Part shown: positions 9,343 through 17,173 of the stretch, piece after piece
Layout: each line of letters starts with the position of its first letter
Numbering within the stretch: position 1 is the first letter of the stretch
Made by a program: the position numbers and the translations under genes
Assembly: GCF_009792235.1 (NCBI RefSeq)
Contig: NZ_CP046973.1
Span: 3,348,001 to 3,412,000, forward strand
Direction of reading: 5' to 3'
Source: Microcystis aeruginosa FD4
GTDB taxonomy: Bacteria > Cyanobacteriota > Cyanobacteriia > Cyanobacteriales > Microcystaceae
Length of the DNA stretch: 64,000 nt
The notes under the pieces: generated by a model
Told to the model about the DNA's origin: nothing
Seen by the model: the letters and a program-made list of their open reading frames with translations, nothing else
The model's database searches: none

Positions 9343-10323
9343 ATGCAATCTCTCAAATTTTCTATTATTCAAGAAATCAAACATCAGGGAATTTGTGATG
9401 CTTCTGCAGCCACTGCTTTAGGAGAAAATAAATTTGTTGTTGGTAATGATGAAACGGATACAGAATTAGGTAATTTACTCTGGGTTTATTCCTCTCAAGA
9501 GTCGGGAAAAGCACTGGAAACAATTGACATTAACGGTTGGCTGAAAAACAATCCTAACAATAAAGAAATCGACTTGGAGGGGGTAACTGTACTAAATGAC
9601 ATAATCTATTGGATTACTTCCCATGGACGCAATAAAAATGCTGAACGAAAACTCCCTCGTCATCAATTTTTTGCCAGTAAAATTACCGATGACGGCTCTA
9701 GTATAGTTCAAGTGGGTGAGTCTTATACTCAGTTAGTCTTGCGCGATATTATCGAAGACTCTGACTTGGCTAAAATATTTGATTTCAAAACAGCAGAAAC
9801 CAAAGCTCCCAAAGCTAAAGGTGGATTAAATATTGAAGGTTTAACGGCAACTCCAGACGGAAATATCTTAATCGGTTTTCGTAATCCTACCCCAAACGAT
9901 AAAGCTCTTTTATTAACTCTAAAAAATCCTTACAGTTTAGTTAATAATTCCAGCAATGCTCGGGCTGATTTTGGTGATCCTATCCTGTTAGATTTGGGAG
10001 GATTAGGAATTCGTAGCATTGAATTTTGGCCTGCTTTAGAAGTATATTTAATTATTGCTGGAGAATTTCATGGAGGCGATCAATTTGTTTTCTATACTTG
10101 GTCAGGAAAAAAAGAAGATGCACCGGAAAAGATAGAATCACTGCAATTCCCTGACGGTTTTCGTCCAGAAGCTTTGTTGTTTTATCCCCATTTCCCAGAT
10201 CGCTTTCAGATTTTAAGCGATGATGGTACAATCGAGCGAGTTGGTAATAATCCCTGTAAAGATATTATCGATAAAAATAATCCCGAAAAATATTTCCGCA
10301 GTATTTGGGTAAAAGTTAATTAA
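9343..10323 (+). CDS. DUF3616 domain-containing protein
   Basis: The start at 9343 follows AAGGAG at 9328-9333; an upstream TTG extension to 9271 has no support. The product has repeating beta-propeller-like blocks: GICDASAATALGENKFVVGNDE, IDLEGVTVLNDIIYWITSHGR, GGLNIEGLTATPDGNILIGFR and FRPEALLFYP, which match the DUF3616 family. Its function is unknown. The gene is last in the same-strand run, 149 bases after the membrane protein gene and just ahead of a miniature transposable element. It lacks a signal peptide with the chosen start. Confidence 0.78.
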   Translation: MQSLKFSIIQEIKHQGICDASAATALGENKFVVGNDETDTELGNLLWVYSSQESGKALETIDINGWLKNNPNNKEIDLEGVTVLNDIIYWITSHGRNKNAERKLPRHQFFASKITDDGSSIVQVGESYTQLVLRDIIEDSDLAKIFDFKTAETKAPKAKGGLNIEGLTATPDGNILIGFRNPTPNDKALLLTLKNPYSLVNNSSNARADFGDPILLDLGGLGIRSIEFWPALEVYLIIAGEFHGGDQFVFYTWSGKKEDAPEKIESLQFPDGFRPEALLFYPHFPDRFQILSDDGTIERVGNNPCKDIIDKNNPEKYFRSIWVKVN

Positions 10324-10418
10324 TAGCAATTCTCAACCATAAAAACTACAGATCGAATTATCGAATTTAAGTTCCCCTTTTCCCCTTTCCCCCTTAAAAA
10401 GGGTAGGGGGATCGAACT

Positions 10419-10680
10419 GGGCGCATCTCATATTTGTGACTTTCTCTCACTTATGATCAGCAGCAGAAGTTATTCAAAGAGGGCGAAAGCAATTCGCCCC
10501 TACAATAAACAATATTATTGCGCCAATGGTAGGGGCGCACTGCGTGCGCCCAAAATGTCATCTAGATATGGCGAAAGCAATTCGCCCCTACAATAAACAA
10601 TATTATTGCACCAATGGTAGGGGCGCACTGCGTGCGTCCAAAATGTCATCTAGATATTTCGACAAAATTGAGATGCACCC
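10419..10680. mobile_element. MITE-like element with 9-bp target duplication and internal tandem copy
   Basis: The ends are inverted: GGGCGCATCTCA at 10419-10430 and TGAGATGCACCC at 10669-10680. The element is bracketed by a perfect direct repeat GATCGAACT (10410-10418 and 10681-10689). Inside, an 88-bp unit occurs twice in tandem (10482-10569 and 10570-10657); each unit itself holds a hairpin built from GGCGAAAGCAATTCGCC. No coding potential. A reverse-oriented single-unit relative lies at 36190-36397. Confidence 0.85.
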
Positions 10681-10999
10681 GATCGAACTCCTCTAGCCGG
10701 ATTTTGGAGAATTGATATAATTAGACATCCCTCTTAGTGGAACCTCAACAAAACCTAGAACAAAAATAGCTTTAAACCCATATAGGGATAAGCTTTAAGC
10801 TCAAAAAACCGCCGATCACGTCCTCTCAATGGTTTTTTGTCCTAGAAGCGCTATTAACCTTTTTCTCCTATCCAGAGGACTTTTGGGTTCCCAAAGGGAT
10901 AAGAATAAGAAAGTGTGGAGAATTCCCCCATAATCGCTACAATTTTTCTAGAGGCTAAGTGTTGCTCTCATTTAAGTTCTTTTGTACTCATTAAAAACC
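10681..10999. other. leader region of the SNF2 gene
   Basis: No open gene is seen between the miniature element and the helicase start. The stretch has several short hairpin-prone segments, such as AAAAAACC ... GGTTTTTT around 10803-10848, and may hold the promoter of the helicase gene, though no convincing -35/-10 pair could be fixed. Confidence 0.35.
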
Positions 11000-13900
11000 A
11001 TGAAAATTCTTCACGGTACTTGGATTCCCCAATCAACGGATGAATTTATTCAGAAGGGTAACTTTTGTCTTTGGGGAGAAACTAGCACCCCGAAAAAGAG
11101 TCGCACTACTGCTGATAATCCTCATCCTTTTCAGTTAAGCAAAGAAGAATTAACTAGCTTTCTCACTGGAGAATTAGGAATAGTTCAATCGAATTATAAT
11201 CCTCTTAGTCGGCAATTTGTCCCCCGCTACTTTCTTTTACCTAGCCAGGATAATCAACCTGTACCCTCCTTAGAATTACTGCGTTATCTAGAAAAAGAAC
11301 CCCCAGAAAATAGCCAATGGCAATCTTGGCAAATTGATTGTTATCCCCTTAGTCCTGTACTTAAACTGCTCAATGATCTGCACTTTATCTGTCTTTACAA
11401 CTCCTCAGAGATTCAGTTAGGTGCAGATCTACTTTTTTGGTATCACTACAGTCAAGCTTTTAAAGAAATAATTCTCAAAGATAACTATATTCCTGCCTTT
11501 AAATATCGAGAATTAGCCACAAATAACCAGAAAACTGCTAACTTTGCCATCTATCCTCTTTGGGAAATTATATCAGCAACCTACGAAACCAATCTCGATC
11601 GCTATCTCGAATATCTTCCCCGCATTTGTCTTGCTGGTGCTGAAAATCCCCATGCTTCACCACAATTATACGATCCCAAAACCCTACTCCGGCACTTTTC
11701 AGAATGTCTCCTCAATGAAATTGTCACTAACACAGCAATTCCTGCCAGTTTTGATAAAAAAATTAGCGAGACAATTATAGGTGATTGCTTCTCTGTGACT
11801 AAAACTGCCGGATTTCTGCAAACCGCTGCCGCTTTAGAAAAATATCAACAGTGGCAAACTTGGAGACAGCAATTACTAGGAGACCAAAATATATCTAATT
11901 TTACCCTTGGTTTTAAACTAACGGAAGCCCCAGAAAATAATATTGAACAGTGGCAAATTACTTTTATCCTCATCTCTAAACAAGACCCCTCCCTGCGATT
12001 AGAATTAGACGAATATTGGTATGCAGTACCAGAAACTAGAACAAGCATACAAGCGCATTTTGGTCAAGATTTAGACAAAAATATTTTACTAAGTTTGGGT
12101 TATGCTGCCCGTATTTATCCCCCCATTTGGCAAGGATTAGAAACGGATAAACCGACGGGATTTTCTCTCAACCTTACAGAAGCTTTTACTTTCTTAAAAG
12201 AAACTGCTTGGATTTTAGAAGATGCGGGATATAAGGTAATTATTCCCGCTTGGTGGACTCCCCAAGGTCGTCAACGCGCCAAAGTTCGGCTAAAAACCAC
12301 TTCTAAATCGGGCAAATCTACCCCCGTTAGTAAAGGTATTTTTAGCCTCGAAAACATCATTGAATATCAATATGAATTAGCCATCGGTGAAGAAATTATT
12401 AGTCAAGAGGAATGGCAACAATTAATTAACACCAAAACACCCTTAGTTAAATTTCGAGGTCAATGGGTAGAATTAGAACAAAATAAAATGCAGCAAATGC
12501 TGGATTTTTGGCAGAAATATCAGCAGGAAAATCCTGAGATGAATCTGATTGAATTAATAAAAAAAGCTGCCGAATACCCAGAGGAGATTATTGTTGAAAC
12601 CGATAATTTTTTGGGTTCTATGCTAGAGAAATTACAAAATCCTAGTCAACTAAAACCTATAGAAAATCTTCCCCAATTACAAGGAACGCTGCGGGAGTAC
12701 CAAAAGCGCGGAGTTGCCTGGATTCAATACCTAGAACAATTGGGGTTAAATGGTTGTCTTGCTGACGATATGGGATTAGGAAAAACCCTACAGGTAATTG
12801 CTAGATTGATTGGGGAAAGAGAGGGAGATAATAAGGTTTTACCAACTCTGCTAGTTGCACCCACTTCCGTGGTGGGAAATTGGGCAAAAGAAATTGAAAA
12901 ATTTGCCCCTCATCTTCAGGTTTTAATTCATCATGGTAGTAAGCGCTATCAAGATGAGAACGAATTTCAGACAGTAGCTAGTCAAAAGGATATAGTTATT
13001 ACTTCTTTTACCTTAGTTCGCAAGGATTTGAAATTATTTAACTCGCAATCTTGGCAACGTTTAGTAATTGATGAAGCACAAAATATCAAAAATCCTAAAG
13101 CGGCACAAACTAAAGCAATCTTGAGTTTATCTGCACAACATCGTCTCGCATTAACGGGAACTCCCGTGGAAAATAGACTGCTTGATTTATGGTCAATTTT
13201 TAACTTTCTTAACCCCGGTTATTTAGGTAAAGAAACTCAATTTCGTAAAGCTTTTGAAGTGCCAATCCAAAAACAAAATGATCGTCTCCAGTCCACGGTT
13301 CTCAAAAAATTAGTGGAACCTTTTATTCTGCGTCGGGTAAAAACCGATAAGCAGATAATTAAAGATTTGCCTGACAAAGTGGAAAACAAACAGTATTGTA
13401 ATTTAACTAAAGAACAAGCTTCTCTCTACGAAGTTGTTATCAAAGAAGTGGAAAAACAATTAGAAGAAGCGGAGGGAATAAAACGCAAAGGATTAATTTT
13501 ATCTACCCTGATGCGCTTGAAACAAATTTGCAATCACCCGCGTCAATTTTTACAGGATAACAGTGCTTTTGCTCCTGAGCGATCGCATAAGTTAGAGCGT
13601 TTGGGAGAAATGCTAGAAGAAGTAATTTTAGAGGGAGATAGTCTGCTAATTTTCACTCAATTTACTGAAATCGGGGACTCCTTACAAAAGTACCTGAAAC
13701 AAACTTTTCGCTATAATACTTATTATCTTCACGGGGGGACTTCTCAACCAAAACGAGAACAAATGATCGAAGAATTTCAACATCCCGAAACAGAACCTTC
13801 CGTATTTATTTTATCCCTAAAAGCTGGGGGGGTGGGGATTACTTTAACCAAAGCAAATCATGTTTTTCATTTCGATCGTTGGTGGAATCCTGCGGTGGAA

Positions 13901-14122
13901 AATCAAGCAACCGATCGCGCTTTTAGAATTGGTCAACAAAAAAATGTTTTCGTGCATAAATTTGTCACATTGGGAACCTTAGAGGAAAGAATTGATGAAA
14001 TGATCGAGGAAAAGAAAAAGGTAGCTAATGCTATTGTTAGTAATGATGAATCCTGGTTAACGGAATTAGATAACGAAAGTTTTCGTCAGTTAATCGCATT
14101 GAATAAACAGACAATTATTTAA
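11000..14122 (+). CDS. SNF2-family DEAD/DEAH-box helicase-like ATPase
   Basis: The ATG at 11000 (MKILHGTWIP) is preferred over an upstream TTG at 10982 because this N-terminus is the usual one in the family. The N-terminal half carries the SNF2-associated domain typical of bacterial members. The C-terminal half has the two RecA-like lobes: LADDMGLGKT (Walker A), VIDEAQNIKN (DEAQ-type Walker B), ALTGTPVENR (motif III), and the helicase C block LSLKAGGVGITLTKANHV followed by DRAFRIGQ (motif VI). It would use ATP to move on DNA or remodel protein-DNA complexes. The SWIM-domain gene begins 13 bases downstream, a common pairing. Confidence 0.92.
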   Translation: MKILHGTWIPQSTDEFIQKGNFCLWGETSTPKKSRTTADNPHPFQLSKEELTSFLTGELGIVQSNYNPLSRQFVPRYFLLPSQDNQPVPSLELLRYLEKEPPENSQWQSWQIDCYPLSPVLKLLNDLHFICLYNSSEIQLGADLLFWYHYSQAFKEIILKDNYIPAFKYRELATNNQKTANFAIYPLWEIISATYETNLDRYLEYLPRICLAGAENPHASPQLYDPKTLLRHFSECLLNEIVTNTAIPASFDKKISETIIGDCFSVTKTAGFLQTAAALEKYQQWQTWRQQLLGDQNISNFTLGFKLTEAPENNIEQWQITFILISKQDPSLRLELDEYWYAVPETRTSIQAHFGQDLDKNILLSLGYAARIYPPIWQGLETDKPTGFSLNLTEAFTFLKETAWILEDAGYKVIIPAWWTPQGRQRAKVRLKTTSKSGKSTPVSKGIFSLENIIEYQYELAIGEEIISQEEWQQLINTKTPLVKFRGQWVELEQNKMQQMLDFWQKYQQENPEMNLIELIKKAAEYPEEIIVETDNFLGSMLEKLQNPSQLKPIENLPQLQGTLREYQKRGVAWIQYLEQLGLNGCLADDMGLGKTLQVIARLIGEREGDNKVLPTLLVAPTSVVGNWAKEIEKFAPHLQVLIHHGSKRYQDENEFQTVASQKDIVITSFTLVRKDLKLFNSQSWQRLVIDEAQNIKNPKAAQTKAILSLSAQHRLALTGTPVENRLLDLWSIFNFLNPGYLGKETQFRKAFEVPIQKQNDRLQSTVLKKLVEPFILRRVKTDKQIIKDLPDKVENKQYCNLTKEQASLYEVVIKEVEKQLEEAEGIKRKGLILSTLMRLKQICNHPRQFLQDNSAFAPERSHKLERLGEMLEEVILEGDSLLIFTQFTEIGDSLQKYLKQTFRYNTYYLHGGTSQPKREQMIEEFQHPETEPSVFILSLKAGGVGITLTKANHVFHFDRWWNPAVENQATDRAFRIGQQKNVFVHKFVTLGTLEERIDEMIEEKKKVANAIVSNDESWLTELDNESFRQLIALNKQTII

Positions 14123-14135
14123 TCGAGGTAAACCT

Positions 14136-14975
14136 ATGAATAAATTTAGTAAAACTTGGTGGGGACAACGCTTTATAGAAGCATTAGAGGAATTTACCGA
14201 CTCAGCGCGTTTGAGTCGAGGACGTTCCTACGCTAAAAATGATAAAGTCAAGAATTACAAAATTGACGGTAATTTAATTACTGCTCAGGTGCGAGGTTCC
14301 ATTAATCCCTACTTTGGGGTTTACAAAGAACCTTTGTATAGCGTGAGTATCGAGATTAAACCAATTACTAAAGCAGAGTGGTCACAAGCTTTATATAATC
14401 TTGGTTCAAGAGCGAGTATGATCTCTAAACTGCTGCTTAAAGAAGTTCCCGATAATATTGATGAAGCATTTAGCGATCTTAATCTGCACTTATTACCCCA
14501 CAGTCAAAAGGATTTTATCACCAATTGTTCCTGTCCCGATTGGGAAAATCCCTGTAAACATATTGCTGGAGTTTATTATCTCGTTGCTTCCCAATTAGAT
14601 CAGGATCCTTTCCTCTTATTTGAATTACGGGGTATCTCCCGTCAAAAATTACTGCAAGAGTTAGCAAAAACTCCCCTCGGTAAGCTGCTTTCCTCCTCCA
14701 TCCAAGAGGAAAAAATTCCTCTTAACCCTGTCACTTCCTATCACACTAAACCCGAAACTATACCAGCATTAGAAACAATTGATCTCAAAGAATTTTGGCA
14801 CTCTCATCACCGTTTACCCGAAAATCCTCAGTTAGTTAAATCCGCAACTATTCCCGCAATTGTCATTAAAAAAGCTGGTGATTATCCTGCATTTTGGGAT
14901 AAGGATACTTCCTTTATCGAGGTAATGGAAGAAATGTATCAACGGGTACGCAATAAAAATGCAGGGATACTTTAA
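14136..14975 (+). CDS. SWIM zinc-finger domain protein
   Basis: The SWIM motif CxCx(n)CxH is visible at about residues 130-145 (CSCPDWENPCKHIAG). The N-terminal TWWGQRFIEALEEF and RGRSYAKNDKVKNYKI blocks are typical of the SWIM proteins paired with SNF2 ATPases. A role in DNA or protein binding with the helicase is inferred from the pairing. Thirteen bases separate the two genes and AATCGAGGTAAACCTATG gives a plausible start. Two segments of this gene (14520-14597 and 14925-14964) recur 2.4 kb downstream, on the other side of the ATPase/nuclease cassette. Confidence 0.88.
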   Translation: MNKFSKTWWGQRFIEALEEFTDSARLSRGRSYAKNDKVKNYKIDGNLITAQVRGSINPYFGVYKEPLYSVSIEIKPITKAEWSQALYNLGSRASMISKLLLKEVPDNIDEAFSDLNLHLLPHSQKDFITNCSCPDWENPCKHIAGVYYLVASQLDQDPFLLFELRGISRQKLLQELAKTPLGKLLSSSIQEEKIPLNPVTSYHTKPETIPALETIDLKEFWHSHHRLPENPQLVKSATIPAIVIKKAGDYPAFWDKDTSFIEVMEEMYQRVRNKNAGIL

Positions 14976-15201
14976 AAAAATATAAGTTTTCCTTTTGGGG
15001 AATCAGGATTCAGGAGTCGATGCCAAATTAGGTTACACTTTATCTTTATGAGAAACGCTGTAGCTAAATTGCTGACTTTTTGACTTAGGTATCTATCCAT
15101 AGGAGGGTAGATTAGAATAAACAGGTCAACAACTGACAGTGATTGAAAATCTTCCCCTAACCTGTTAGTATTGTTATGAGACTGGACATAAGAGAGAAAC
15201 A

Positions 15202-16476
15202 ATGGAATCCTTGATTATTGAAAATTTTCTGATTATTAAGTATGCGGAAATAGAGATTAAAAAAATCAATGTTATCATCGGTGAACAGTCCACTGGTAAA
15301 AGTATTATTGCTAAATTAGTTTTTTTATTTCAGACATTTTTGTTTTATCAAGTTAAATTATTAGTCACTAATCTTCAAGATCAGCAAGAACTCAAAAGGC
15401 ACATACAGAAGCGATTTGAGGAATTCTTTCCTAAATACGCATGGAAAGAGCAAGTATTTAAAATAGTTTATCGTTTGGATAACATGAACTTTTTGATTGA
15501 AAGATATAAGGACAAATCTGGCTATTTTAAACTACGATTTACCTATTCAGATAATTTTAAAAAGTTTTACAATACAACAATTAGACAAGTGAGTAAAATT
15601 GCCAAAAGCAATAACAATATAGTCACTCAAGATATTTATTCAGATCTGAATAAATGTGTGGACAAAAATATTGCTGATTTTTTTCAAGGCAATGAAAAAA
15701 TTTTTTCTACAAAGATTTTATTTGTACCAGCTAGTCGCACTCTTTTTGTTAAATACTTTACCAATAATATTTTTGCCTTTTTAGCTAATAATTTTGATCT
15801 TGATCCTCTCATTATCAACTTTGGCTCTAATTATGAAAATGCTCAACGCCTATACAGAATAATTAACGAATCAGAAAGTTTATTCCAAGATAAAAAAGAT
15901 GATAAAAAACTTTATAATCAAATTAAATTAATTAGCGAAAAGATTCTATCAGGCAGCTATGCGCGAGAGAAAGATCAAGATTGGCTTTATCATGCCGATG
16001 GGAGAAAGATAAACTTAATTGATGCTTCGAGCGGACAACAAGAAGCCTTACCAATGTTATTGATTCTCTTAGTTTTCTCGTTTTTTCCTGATTCCGAATC
16101 CAACCAATTCTTTATTGAGGAACCCGAAACCCATCTTTTTCCCTCCGCTCAAAGAGATATGGTAGAACTATTTACCTTACTTTATGCTAATAAAAATTGT
16201 CGTTTTTTTCTCACTACCCATAGTCCCTACATTCTCACGGCTTTGAATAATAAAATCATGGCGGCTAACGTTGAGCCTGTCAAAGCGGAAAAATCTTTAG
16301 ATTATAAAAATACTATTCAATTTCAAGATGTGTCAGCCTACACAATTAGCAATGGACAAACTCAAAGTATCTTAGATACAGAGGTGAACTTGATTGGTAT
16401 CAATAACCTCGATGCTGTCTCCGATGAACTTAGTCAAGAGTTTGAAGAAATCTTAGAAAGAAAGGCTCAACAATAA
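15202..16476 (+). CDS. AAA ATPase (ABC/OLD-type) of a predicted defence pair
   Basis: Walker A is GEQSTGKS at residues 27-34. A signature-like block DASSGQQEALP lies near 275, Walker B FIEEPETHL at 304-312 and the TTHSPYILTAL switch histidine near 340. This layout is that of SMC/ABC-type AAA ATPases found with effector nucleases in phage-defence operons. The region between 40 and 260 is a helical insertion without a recognised domain. Its stop overlaps the start of the next gene by one base, so the two are co-translated. The gene is much richer in A+T than the housekeeping genes. The antiphage role is inferred from domain pairing only. Confidence 0.82.
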   Translation: MESLIIENFLIIKYAEIEIKKINVIIGEQSTGKSIIAKLVFLFQTFLFYQVKLLVTNLQDQQELKRHIQKRFEEFFPKYAWKEQVFKIVYRLDNMNFLIERYKDKSGYFKLRFTYSDNFKKFYNTTIRQVSKIAKSNNNIVTQDIYSDLNKCVDKNIADFFQGNEKIFSTKILFVPASRTLFVKYFTNNIFAFLANNFDLDPLIINFGSNYENAQRLYRIINESESLFQDKKDDKKLYNQIKLISEKILSGSYAREKDQDWLYHADGRKINLIDASSGQQEALPMLLILLVFSFFPDSESNQFFIEEPETHLFPSAQRDMVELFTLLYANKNCRFFLTTHSPYILTALNNKIMAANVEPVKAEKSLDYKNTIQFQDVSAYTISNGQTQSILDTEVNLIGINNLDAVSDELSQEFEEILERKAQQ

Positions 16477-16901
16477 TGGATATTAGTCACTGTTCTGAAT
16501 GCAATAAGAATAAAATAGTCAAAGTTAAGGAAAATGGGAAAGAATTCATCGTCAATAATAATAGTCAGAGATTAATTACTAAGATAAAAATAGATAATTG
16601 TTTAATCATCGAGGGAAAAAGATGCGACTGGCTGTTAGAAATTGATGTTCCCTGTCCCTTGGCTCTTTATATTGAACTTAAGGGTAAAAATATTGAACAA
16701 GCTTATGATCAATTATTGTCAACTCTAAATCATTCTTACTTACAAAAAAGACATAAAGAATCCAAAAAAGAATGCTATATCGTGGCTTCTAGAGTACCAA
16801 AAGCTGGAACCAATGTTCAGGTTTATCAAGCGAGATTAAAGCAGTCTCATCCCGAAGTTAGTTTAAAAGTCAAGTCGATGAAAGCTGAAATCACTATTTA
16901 G
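16476..16901 (+). CDS. small PD-(D/E)XK-like nuclease, partner of the AAA ATPase
   Basis: The 141-residue product has a possible Cys pair at the N-terminus (CSEC, residues 6-9) and a nuclease-like core: KRCDWLLE with D51, then YIELKGK with E67 and K69, and AYDQL with Q79. The D-x15-E-x-K spacing followed by Gln on a helix is the pattern of PD-(D/E)XK nucleases of the resolvase-like type. Its ATG overlaps the ATPase stop. No named defence family could be assigned with confidence. The active-site assignment is by eye and would need structure prediction to confirm. Confidence 0.6.
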   Translation: MDISHCSECNKNKIVKVKENGKEFIVNNNSQRLITKIKIDNCLIIEGKRCDWLLEIDVPCPLALYIELKGKNIEQAYDQLLSTLNHSYLQKRHKESKKECYIVASRVPKAGTNVQVYQARLKQSHPEVSLKVKSMKAEITI

Positions 16902-16925
16902 GTTTTTCCCTCAGAAAAAAGCTGA

Positions 16926-17057
16926 ACCAATTGTTCCTGTCCCGATTGGCAAAATCCCTGTAAACATATTGCTGGAGTTTATTATCTCGTTGCCTCCCAA
17001 TTAAATATGGAAGAAATGTATCAACGGGTACGCAATAAAAACGCTGGTATGTTATAA
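16926..17057 (+). pseudogene. internally deleted remnant of a SWIM-domain gene
   Basis: Bases 16926-17003 match 14520-14597 of the SWIM gene with only a few differences (the CSCPDW...NPCKHIAG region). The next few bases jump to a match of the gene's last codons (17007-17057 versus 14925 onward), ending in TAA. About 330 bases between the two matched parts are absent. It is therefore a truncated second copy, placed directly after the ATPase/nuclease pair. The differences from the intact gene show that the copy is not brand new. Confidence 0.85.
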
Positions 17058-17173
17058 TCAAGTGTGGGGTAAAAATTGTCTAATACTCCCCTTATTAAGA
17101 AGAGATTAAAAGTGGATTAAGAGGGGATTAAAAGTCTGAAAAAGCATTCTATTTTTTAAGACAAGCAGAATCT

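Noticed and set aside
10477..10660. Possible CRISPR-like direct repeats
   Set aside because: Only two tandem 88-bp copies with no spacers, inside a miniature element.
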